NCBI GenBank assembly: GCA_946186215.1
Contig: CAMHMM010000133.1
Span: 1-5,665 of the forward strand
From: an uncultured Ruminococcus sp.
GTDB lineage: Bacteria > Bacillota > Clostridia > Oscillospirales > Ruminococcaceae
DNA: 5,665 nucleotides
Direction: 5' to 3'
The translations under genes and the position numbers were made by a program. The notes beneath the pieces are model-generated. The model made no database searches. It saw only the letters and a list, made by a program, of their open reading frames with translations, and was not told where the DNA came from. Below, one piece after another: positions 1 to 5,665 of this stretch (its first letter is position 1; each line of letters starts with the position of its first letter).

Positions 1-987
1 GGACTTACCGTTTGGGTATGGCCTGAATCACTGTGGGCTCCCATATCCTTCACAAAATGTGTTCTTGAGCAGCGCGGCTGCTCCGATGACGAATGGAAGC
101 GCTGGTGGTGCGATCCTGCCGCTAAGGTGTATCAGTTCATAGGGCAGGATAATATATATTTCTACGGCATTGCCCAGCTTGCCATGTGGATGGCTCTGCA
201 GGGCAGGGAGCTTGATAAGATGTCGCCCGTGGATACGGGAGATCATCTCACGATGCCTGTGCTTGTGGCGAATCATCACATTCTGTTCCTTGACAAGAAG
301 GCTTCCTCGAGCGGTTCTGTAAAGCCGCCCATGGCAGATGAGCTTCTGGATTACTACACTCCCGAGGAACTCAGGATGCACTGGCTCGGCCTTGCGCTCG
401 GTCAGAGAAGCGTAAGTTTCCAGCCCAAGCCCTACAATCCCTCAGCAGGGGAGAAGGACAGCGATCCTGTAAGAAAAGAGGGCTCGCTGCTTACAAATGT
501 GTATAACCGCATGATACGCACCTGCTTCTATGATGTTCAGAAATATCTCGACGGAGTTATGCCTGTGGGCACTGTGAGCGATTCTGTGCTTGCGGATTCC
601 GAGCAGGCGGTGCTTGAATATGAGTACTATATGTACAGGACTGAGTTCCATCAGGTCACATATGTGCTCGATTCCTACATACGCAAGGCGAGCAAGTTCA
701 TGTCGAAGGCAAAGAAAGAGGCGGATCAGTCCGCTGATGAACAGGTGATAAGACAGTATCTTGCAGATACATTCCACTATATAAAGACTGCGGCAGTTCT
801 GCTCCATCCCTTTGCACCCGAGGGGACTGCGATGGTCAGGGATTATCTCTGTGTGGATGACAGCATTTTCAGCTGGGATAGGATCTTTGATACCTTTACT
901 GATATCCTCGGTGAGGATCACAAGCTGAAATTCCTTGAACCGAGAGTAGATTTCTTCAAGAGACATCCTTCCGAATTCGGCAATTAA
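1..987 (+). CDS. metG: Methionyl-tRNA synthetase-like class I tRNA ligase, 5'-truncated by window edge
   Basis: The frame is open from base 1 to a TAA at 985-987 and gives 328 residues; the start and the HIGH-motif half lie outside the window, so a GTG at 127 is internal and not the start. Methionyl-tRNA synthetases charge tRNA-Met in the cytoplasm. The fragment begins in the catalytic domain: VWVWPESLWAPISFT (about residues 4-18) matches the VWxDAPIGY region, and YQFIGQDNIYFY (44-55) matches the YHFIGKDIVYFH strand of MetRS. A helical anticodon-binding domain follows (about 160-328), with NVYNRM, the HPFAPEGTAMVRDYL helix (268-283) and FSWDRIF (290-296) in the order seen in MetRS. It ends without the C-terminal EMAP/Trbp111-like tRNA-binding domain found in many bacterial MetRS. 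The KMSKS loop reads KASSS (residues 100-104, bases 298-312), so the second lysine is missing. Family assignment is from remembered MetRS sequences; a paralogue with altered function cannot be excluded. Confidence 0.85.
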   Translation, partial: GLTVWVWPESLWAPISFTKCVLEQRGCSDDEWKRWWCDPAAKVYQFIGQDNIYFYGIAQLAMWMALQGRELDKMSPVDTGDHLTMPVLVANHHILFLDKKASSSGSVKPPMADELLDYYTPEELRMHWLGLALGQRSVSFQPKPYNPSAGEKDSDPVRKEGSLLTNVYNRMIRTCFYDVQKYLDGVMPVGTVSDSVLADSEQAVLEYEYYMYRTEFHQVTYVLDSYIRKASKFMSKAKKEADQSADEQVIRQYLADTFHYIKTAAVLLHPFAPEGTAMVRDYLCVDDSIFSWDRIFDTFTDILGEDHKLKFLEPRVDFFKRHPSEFGN

Positions 988-1073
988 GATCAGTTAAAAG
1001 GCTGATGCCCGATAAATATCGGTGCTCTGCGATCACATTTTTGATCTTTTGACGGATTCCAATGACGATCCAT

Positions 1074-1079
1074 GGGAAG
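1074..1079 (+). promoter_or_regulatory. Putative ribosome binding site for the TTG-started vWA gene
   Basis: GGGAAG ends 8 bases before the TTG at 1088. It is a modest Shine-Dalgarno match, but it is the only purine-rich tract at the right distance. A stop (TGA, 1082-1084) lies just upstream in the same frame, so the start cannot be placed further 5'. Confidence 0.5.
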
Positions 1080-1087
1080 TGTGATAT

Positions 1088-4000
1088 TTGAGCAAGAAGA
1101 AAAAGAATACTAAAAAGAACAATCCAGCACAGGTGAAGGCTCCTGTCAAGGCACCTGCTGCAAAGGAGGAGCATTCATCTCTTGCGGATCTCAAAAGGGC
1201 AGCGCTCGAGGCGGAGCCTGATGAGGTGCTCGAGAGCGCGGCTCCCGCAAGGGAGAATGTGATCAATGTTCCTCCCGCAGATGATATACCTGTGAAATCC
1301 TCTGAACCCGAGGAAGCTGTTGATGCGGTAAACGAGTTTGCGGAGGCTGATGACGGCTGGACTACCACGGTCTCTGCGGCAGAACCCGAGCCTGCACCTG
1401 CTCCGGAGCCTGAAAAGCCGCCGGTACGGGAAGAAGCTCCTGCAAAGCCCGCGGAACATAAGCCTGTTCACAAACAGAGCGGCATTCCCGAGACACCGTC
1501 CGGCTCATATCACAGAAATGACGGTGAGCTTTCCGAAAGCTCCCGTGCCGGTCATTATGATAAGAATAATGAGATAGCGTTTGATATCTCCAACGGCAAG
1601 GCAAGCTCAGGCCCTCCCGTTTCCGAGGCTGAAAGGCAGCGCCGTGCAGCCGCTCTTGATGCTCTTGACCGCGATCTGAATATCGCAAGGAGCAAGAGGC
1701 TCGAAGAGTTAGAGGCAATGCGCCGCATGGAGGCCGAAAAGCAGAGGCAGGAAAGAGAGCGTCTTGAACGCGCAAGGCTCAAAAGGCAAAGGCTCGAGGA
1801 AGCCGAGAAAAAGGCCATGTCCGCAGAGCAGCTGAAGGAAAAGACAGAATCCTCCTCAGGCGGCGGTATCAGCAGAAAGACCGAAGGCGGCGCGGTATCT
1901 CACGGTACATCAAAGGTAAGGGAGAACGCAGCCCGCAAGGATTACAACGGCAATCTGTTTTCGATGAACGCTGTCAAGGTGATTCTTGCGATATTTATCC
2001 TGCTGGCACTTTTGTATGCAGGTGCCTATGTGTATTCCAACAGGAAGACCGAGGCTGTATATGACGACCTCACCACAAGGCTCACAGCATTCAACAGGAT
2101 CGTTACGGACGAAAGCATCCCGTATGCTCCGCCTGAAAATGCGAAGATGACACTGGATCAGAAAAAGGCATTTTCTCTTGACCATACTCTGCCTGATACG
2201 GATATGGACGGTCTTGAGGATAAGCAGGAGATAGACATGGGCACCGATCCTCTCCGTGAGGATTCAGACGGTGACACACTTTCCGACGGTCTTGAATACA
2301 GAGCAGGCCTTGATCCTCTTGAAATGCGCACAGACGGGACAACACTGGATTCACAGGTAGTCGTAAATACCACGGTAACGGGCGATAAGGTGAGCGTGGA
2401 GCTCAAGGAGATATCCATAGCCGCACAGATCTCTCTCGTTCCTGCTCAGAACTACACGCTCAACGGTACTCCCGGTATGGTGGGCACTGCATTTGAGTTC
2501 ACCTGCAGCAGCTCGTCTCCCGATGCGGTGATCACATTTGTCATAGACGAGGAGAATGCCGCAGCAAAGAAGCTCAGCACTGAGGCTCTTTCGGTATTTG
2601 TGTACGATCCCGATGAAACTAAGTTCACACAGATCGACAGTGAGTATTCTCAGGACAGGAAGTCTGTCAGCGCAAAGATCACCAGCAGCGGTGTATATGC
2701 GCTGTTCGATACAAATGTTGCAAATGTGAGCGGTAAAACACAGGTCTTCTTCCTATTCGACAATTCAGGCTCTATGTACCCCGAGGAGCTCTGCAAGGGC
2801 TCAGAGGAAAATGATGTGGATTTCAAGCGCCTTGACATGGCGCTCAACCTCATCGATATGCTGGGGGATTCCGTAAACTACGGTGCTGGTGAATTCTCAG
2901 GACTTGGCTCCTATAAGAATATCTCCCCCATTTCAGGCGATACCGAGCAGGTAAAGCAGAAGATCGACGATATCAGAAACAAGATACCGCCCTTTACAGG
3001 CACCATGATCGCGGATGCACTTGATCATGCGCTGGTGGAATTCGGCGATATCAGCCGTTCTGACAAGAACTATATCGTTCTTCTTACCGACGGCCAGCCT
3101 ACAAAAATGGAGCCCGAAAAGGACAAAAAGGTGATCTCCGAGGCACGCGCCGACAATATCACCATATTCACCATAGGTCTGGGCAAGGACATAAACGCAG
3201 AGTATCTTATCAATATAGCCCAGTCCACCAACGGCCAGTTCTTCCAGGCTACAAATGCAGATGCCCTTGAAAACATCTACGACAAGATCAAGAACTATAT
3301 GTCCTACAACCAGATCGTCATTGACGATGAAAAGGGCACAAAGGGCTTCGTAGTCGGCGATTCGGGCTTTAATGTTGCAAAGAACGGCTTCGGCTACAAT
3401 AATTTCCGCGCAGAATTTGCTCCCCACGGTGCTGATGTGGGACTTGCGGGCATAATCAAGGATTATTACAGCACAGGCCTTCCCGAAAGCGGAAAATCAT
3501 ATACCACCAAGGATGGTCTGACCATTCAGGGCTATGATATCTCGGGAATAAAGGCATTTTCCGACGGAAAGATCAATTTCAACGAAGTCCATGTGGATAT
3601 TCTTGACAAATATGAGGAATATCTGTGCATCACCGATAAGTGGGATTTCAGGAGTGTTTCAGGAGGCCTTCTCAGATACAATGACCGTACAAGAAAATTC
3701 ATCGAGGATGCAGGGCTGCGCATCGTTACCGCGGATTATGATTTTGAAGCTCCTCAGCTGAGCCAGATAGATCAGATCCTGTGTACCATAACGAACACCT
3801 CCGTTAAGGCGTTCACTCAGTATGAGTGCGTGCTTATCGACAGCACAAGATGCACCGACGATGATCTTCAGGTCATGAGGATGATCAACTGGTACTGCAA
3901 TCTTCCCTATGCAGAAGGCAGAAATGTCCGCATATATGATTTCGGCTATCAGGGAGACAAGGCTATCGAGGAGCTCAACAAAGAGCTTACGGAGGGCATT

Positions 4001-4228
4001 CCCTCGCTCATCGCCTTCGGCGGCAACGCTCTTAACGCGATAAGGCTTTCAAGAGATAATGCCAACAGCAATATCTATGTGCTCGAAGCGTATGACAGCA
4101 ATTCCCCCGAAAGAGTGGTAAAGATACGACTCACAAGATCGCCGCTTTTCTCTTGGGATGATTCTCAGTATCAGTATATCGCCGAAAGAAACGGAGAGGT
4201 CCAGCCTCTAAGGATAATCGTAACATGA
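1088..4228 (+). CDS. Membrane-anchored vWA-domain surface protein with coiled coil, TSP3-like calcium segment and degenerate peptidase-like C-terminus
   Basis: The product has 1046 residues. A TTG start is chosen because an in-frame TGA lies at 1082-1084 and the next residues (SKKKKNTKKNN) look like a natural N-terminus. In order: Lys-rich tip (1-15); acidic Pro/Ala/Glu-rich, probably disordered linker (about 20-150, EPEPAPAPEPEKPP at 99-112); heptad-like, Arg/Glu/Leu-rich coiled coil (180-252); one transmembrane helix (about 296-316, VKVILAIFILLALLYAGAYVY); thrombospondin-3-like DxDxDGxxD acidic repeats (370-412); a beta-rich segment (about 420-548); a vWA domain (about 551-738) with MIDAS residues D558-x-S560-x-S562, T639 and D668; and a C-terminal domain (about 760-1046). 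With no cleavable signal peptide and a basic N-terminus, a signal-anchor topology with the vWA outside is inferred. The C-terminal domain resembles papain-like peptidase modules, but the expected Cys and His positions appear to be D783 and N980, so it is probably inactive. vWA domains bind protein ligands through a metal, so adhesion or cell-surface assembly is plausible; the actual role is unknown. The gap to the upstream gene is 100 bases. Confidence 0.9.
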   Translation: MSKKKKNTKKNNPAQVKAPVKAPAAKEEHSSLADLKRAALEAEPDEVLESAAPARENVINVPPADDIPVKSSEPEEAVDAVNEFAEADDGWTTTVSAAEPEPAPAPEPEKPPVREEAPAKPAEHKPVHKQSGIPETPSGSYHRNDGELSESSRAGHYDKNNEIAFDISNGKASSGPPVSEAERQRRAAALDALDRDLNIARSKRLEELEAMRRMEAEKQRQERERLERARLKRQRLEEAEKKAMSAEQLKEKTESSSGGGISRKTEGGAVSHGTSKVRENAARKDYNGNLFSMNAVKVILAIFILLALLYAGAYVYSNRKTEAVYDDLTTRLTAFNRIVTDESIPYAPPENAKMTLDQKKAFSLDHTLPDTDMDGLEDKQEIDMGTDPLREDSDGDTLSDGLEYRAGLDPLEMRTDGTTLDSQVVVNTTVTGDKVSVELKEISIAAQISLVPAQNYTLNGTPGMVGTAFEFTCSSSSPDAVITFVIDEENAAAKKLSTEALSVFVYDPDETKFTQIDSEYSQDRKSVSAKITSSGVYALFDTNVANVSGKTQVFFLFDNSGSMYPEELCKGSEENDVDFKRLDMALNLIDMLGDSVNYGAGEFSGLGSYKNISPISGDTEQVKQKIDDIRNKIPPFTGTMIADALDHALVEFGDISRSDKNYIVLLTDGQPTKMEPEKDKKVISEARADNITIFTIGLGKDINAEYLINIAQSTNGQFFQATNADALENIYDKIKNYMSYNQIVIDDEKGTKGFVVGDSGFNVAKNGFGYNNFRAEFAPHGADVGLAGIIKDYYSTGLPESGKSYTTKDGLTIQGYDISGIKAFSDGKINFNEVHVDILDKYEEYLCITDKWDFRSVSGGLLRYNDRTRKFIEDAGLRIVTADYDFEAPQLSQIDQILCTITNTSVKAFTQYECVLIDSTRCTDDDLQVMRMINWYCNLPYAEGRNVRIYDFGYQGDKAIEELNKELTEGIPSLIAFGGNALNAIRLSRDNANSNIYVLEAYDSNSPERVVKIRLTRSPLFSWDDSQYQYIAERNGEVQPLRIIVT

Positions 4229-4270
4229 CCGCAGCTTTCACCATACGGGAGCCGCAATGATCACAAAACC

Positions 4271-4310
4271 GAGCCATAGTGCTTCCGATATAACGGGAAC
4301 ACTATGGCTC
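4271..4310. repeat. Perfect 11-bp inverted repeat forming a strong hairpin (possible terminator or attenuator)
   Basis: GAGCCATAGTG (4271-4281) is repeated as its exact reverse complement CACTATGGCTC (4300-4310). The 18-base loop can pair further, TTCC (4283-4286) with GGAA (4296-4299). The hairpin begins 42 bases after the vWA gene's stop and ends 26 bases before the next gene's start, so ending the vWA transcript is the simplest role. However, the + strand downstream (TGCTTGTCAG) lacks a U-tract. On the minus strand the stem is followed by GGTTTTGTGA, a slightly better terminator tail, though no minus-strand gene is seen nearby. It may be a weak or factor-dependent terminator, an mRNA 3'-end stabiliser, or a 5' leader structure of the next gene. 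Confidence 0.6.
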
Positions 4311-4323
4311 TGCTTGTCAGAAC

Positions 4324-4330
4324 AGAAAGG
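4324..4330 (+). promoter_or_regulatory. Ribosome binding site that fixes the start of the Cys-rich gene at 4337
   Basis: AGAAAGG lies 6 bases before ATG 4337. The alternative in-frame ATG at 4304 sits inside the 3' arm of the hairpin, has no purine-rich tract at the right distance, and would add residues that do not look like the rest of the protein. The site therefore favours 4337. Confidence 0.65.
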
Positions 4331-4336
4331 TTTTAT

Positions 4337-4777
4337 ATGGATAAAGAGTTTTTTGATAAGTGGTTTGACGGATTTAATGAAGGTCTGGATAAAATGAGTA
4401 ATGACGAGTGCTCCAGGCTTTTTTCAAAGTGTGCATCTAAATGTGCGTGTGATGCGCTTAAATATCTTTACAGGGATCTGTTTGTTGATTGCGGTAGAGA
4501 TCTTGATAAATTTTTCAGACGGGTTGAAGAAAAGAAAAATGTAAGGGGAAGAGTTGTTGAATCGGGGAAGATCTATGAGCTGATTTTTACAAGCTGCGAT
4601 TGTCCCGTTCATACGGAAGCGGGAATTGGATCCAACAGATTATGTGAATGTTCCAGACAAAGCATGATATGTGTATTTAAGGAGCTTGTTCCTGAAAGAA
4701 GATTTCACATCGAATGTATCAAATCTATTCTTTCGGGGGATGAAGTGTGTTGTCATAGAATAATTTTTGATGATTAA
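4337..4777 (+). CDS. Small cysteine-rich protein of unknown function
   Basis: The product has 146 residues, of which 13 are Cys: 25, 32, 36, 38, 52, 87, 89, 103, 105, 112, 127, 138 and 139. They fall in pairs typical of metal or Fe-S ligation: CxC at 36-38, CDCP at 87-90, CEC at 103-105 and CC at 138-139. There is no signal peptide or transmembrane helix, so the protein is probably cytoplasmic. The N-terminal half is predicted helical (FFDKWFDGFNEGLDKM). The C-terminal half, with ELIFTSCDCP, LCECS and a final SILSGDEVCCHRIIF, recalls uncharacterised Clostridia proteins (possibly the DUF6144 group) and the C-terminus of V4R or ATC-hydrolase-like domains, which end in a similar SI-x-x-GD-x-x-C-x-F-x-I element. 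That likeness is from memory and unverified. ATG 4337 is chosen over the in-frame ATG at 4304 because of AGAAAGG at 4324-4330 and because 4304 lies in a hairpin. Base composition is more AT-rich than the upstream genes. It is followed after 57 bases by the ANT(6)-like gene in the same direction. Confidence 0.8.
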   Translation: MDKEFFDKWFDGFNEGLDKMSNDECSRLFSKCASKCACDALKYLYRDLFVDCGRDLDKFFRRVEEKKNVRGRVVESGKIYELIFTSCDCPVHTEAGIGSNRLCECSRQSMICVFKELVPERRFHIECIKSILSGDEVCCHRIIFDD

Positions 4778-4823
4778 CTGATACAGTATTCTGAGATATC
4801 CAAACCTGAGTTTATAGTGAGGC

Positions 4824-4828
4824 AGGGA
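4824..4828 (+). promoter_or_regulatory. Ribosome binding site that fixes the start of the ANT(6)-like gene at 4835
   Basis: AGGGA lies 6 bases before ATG 4835. The longer reading from GTG 4817 would place this site inside the coding region and has no comparable site of its own, so the shorter start is preferred. Confidence 0.7.
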
Positions 4829-4834
4829 TTATTT

Positions 4835-5662
4835 ATGGACAGATATAATGATATTAAAGCGAAGATATTGGAATATTCCGATAAGGATGAGGATATTAAA
4901 GCGATAGTGGCGATCGGATCATCTGTAAGAAAAGAAATAAAAGCAGATGAATTTTCTGATCTGGATCTTTTCATTGTGGCGAGTGATACAGAAAGATGGA
5001 TTACGGGAGACTATCCCGGACTTTTGGGGAACATAAGCATATCATTTGTCGAGCCTACGCTGGGCGGCGGCAAGGAAAGAAGGTGTATCTATGATGAAGA
5101 CAGGGATGTGGATATGATCATCATGACACCGGAGCAGTTCGAAACAGCCATTAAGGAAGGCGTTGCTGGGTGGGTGATGAACAGAGGCTATGATGTGCTG
5201 TACGATTCTATGGGCTTTACGGAGCTGTTGAAAACATATATTAAGCCGGGAGGTTCCGAGCCTTACATCGATGAAGCGGAATTTCTCAATGTGGTGAATG
5301 ATTTCTGCTTTCACAATATCTGGGCGTGCAAGAAACTTAAGAGGGGCGAGCTGTGGTCTGCCAAGATATGTGTGGATTCTTACCTGAAAAATCATCTTCT
5401 CAGAATGCTGGAGCTGTATCGCTATAAAACGGCCGGAGTTGATGTGTGGCATTCCGGAAGATTTATAGAAAAATGGGCGGGAGAGGATATCCTTGATGAA
5501 TTAAAAAGATGCTTTGCTCATTATGAGAAGGAAGATGTGATGAGAGCACTTATTGCAACATATCATTTGTTTGAGAAGGTGACCAGAGGATTAGCTGATG
5601 CTGAAGGGTTTGCTTATCCTGAAAAAGCTTGCAGATGTGCAAAAGCATACTTGAAAATATAA
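4835..5662 (+). CDS. Aminoglycoside 6-adenylyltransferase (ANT(6)/AadE)-like nucleotidyltransferase
   Basis: The product has 275 residues, close to the roughly 285-300 of the streptomycin adenylyltransferase family. ANT(6) enzymes transfer AMP from ATP to the 6-hydroxyl of streptomycin in the cytoplasm. The N-terminal nucleotidyltransferase domain shows the G28-S29 motif, then DEFSDLDLFIV (38-48) with metal-binding D42 and D44, equivalent to DEFQDYD in AadE, and a third carboxylate in DRDVDMIIM (D93). The C-terminal helical substrate domain has NDFCFHNIW (155-163, like NEFWN in AadE), LKNHLLRMLE (184-193), HLFEKVTRGLA (244-254) and a final FAYPEKACRCAKAYLK that matches the AadE ending (YAYPEYDRNITKYTRDMYK-like). 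All catalytic residues recognisable by eye are present. Whether it acts on streptomycin is not shown: many chromosomal homologues in Firmicutes are divergent and have no proven resistance role. The start at 4835 follows AGGGA at 4824-4828. It ends with TAA three bases before the window edge. Confidence 0.85.
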   Translation: MDRYNDIKAKILEYSDKDEDIKAIVAIGSSVRKEIKADEFSDLDLFIVASDTERWITGDYPGLLGNISISFVEPTLGGGKERRCIYDEDRDVDMIIMTPEQFETAIKEGVAGWVMNRGYDVLYDSMGFTELLKTYIKPGGSEPYIDEAEFLNVVNDFCFHNIWACKKLKRGELWSAKICVDSYLKNHLLRMLELYRYKTAGVDVWHSGRFIEKWAGEDILDELKRCFAHYEKEDVMRALIATYHLFEKVTRGLADAEGFAYPEKACRCAKAYLKI

Positions 5663-5665
5663 TGA

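Noticed and set aside
127..987. A 286-residue gene starting at GTG 127
   Set aside because: The frame is open to base 1 and residues upstream of 127 match the MetRS catalytic domain, so this is an internal codon of a longer gene.
989..1046. Terminator after the synthetase gene from short inverted repeats (989-993/1002-1006, 1009-1013/1018-1022, 1031-1035/1042-1046)
   Set aside because: Each stem is only 5 bp, none has a U-run directly after it, and such short repeats are expected by chance.
1041..1087. Promoter with TTGATC or TTGACG as the -35 box before the vWA gene
   Set aside because: No acceptable -10 box lies at 16-18 bases; TGATAT at 1082-1087 is too far away and abuts the start codon.
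28..1471. Minus-strand open frames opposite the synthetase and vWA genes
   Set aside because: They mirror strongly coding + strand genes, are rich in Ser, Arg, Leu and His as expected from antisense reading, and show no recognisable domain.
4304..4336. N-terminal extension of the Cys-rich gene from ATG 4304
   Set aside because: The ATG lies in the hairpin arm with no ribosome binding site, whereas ATG 4337 has AGAAAGG 6 bases upstream.
4255..4396. Small ORF starting at the ATG near 4255 (MITKPSHSASDITG...)
   Set aside because: It has no clear ribosome site, overlaps the hairpin and runs out of frame into the Cys-rich gene, with no protein-like features.
4767..4795. Promoter TTGATG ... TATTCT before the ANT(6)-like gene
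   Set aside because: The spacing is about 14 bases and the -10 match is poor.
4817..4834. GTG 4817 as the start of the ANT(6)-like gene
   Set aside because: It would place the good AGGGA site inside the gene, and ATG 4835 is at the ideal distance from that site.
5662..5665. ATG overlapping the final TAA as the start of a coupled next gene
   Set aside because: Only four bases are visible, which is too little to support a gene.

Overview
The window looks like a chromosomal segment from a Gram-positive gut or rumen bacterium, most likely a Ruminococcus-like Clostridia/Oscillospiraceae member. This is inferred from protein style (a class I methionyl-tRNA synthetase-like clade with a KASSS loop, a large membrane-anchored von Willebrand A protein, an ANT(6)-like nucleotidyltransferase), AG-rich Shine-Dalgarno sequences and mixed codon use. 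No database search was possible. All four genes lie on the + strand.

Region 1 (1-987) is the 3' part of a methionyl-tRNA synthetase-like gene cut by the left window edge. It holds the end of the catalytic domain and the helical anticodon-binding domain, and its KMSKS signature is replaced by KASSS. A 100-base spacer without a convincing promoter or terminator follows.

Region 2 (1088-4228) is one 1046-residue gene starting at TTG. Its predicted product has a long cytoplasmic part (Lys-rich tip, Pro/Glu-rich linker, charged coiled coil), one transmembrane helix, and an outer part with a thrombospondin-3-like calcium-binding segment, a beta-rich segment, a vWA domain with an intact MIDAS, and a C-terminal domain that resembles a papain-like peptidase stripped of its catalytic Cys and His. 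It is the most interesting object in the window.

Region 3 (4229-4336) is a spacer holding a perfect 11-bp inverted repeat without a U-tract on the + strand. The repeat also contains a misleading ATG.

Region 4 (4337-5662) is more AT-rich and has two genes 57 bases apart: a 146-residue protein with 13 cysteines and no assigned function, and an aminoglycoside 6-adenylyltransferase-like protein. They may form a small accessory unit, possibly acquired. Apart from co-orientation, nothing in the sequence ties the four genes into one pathway.
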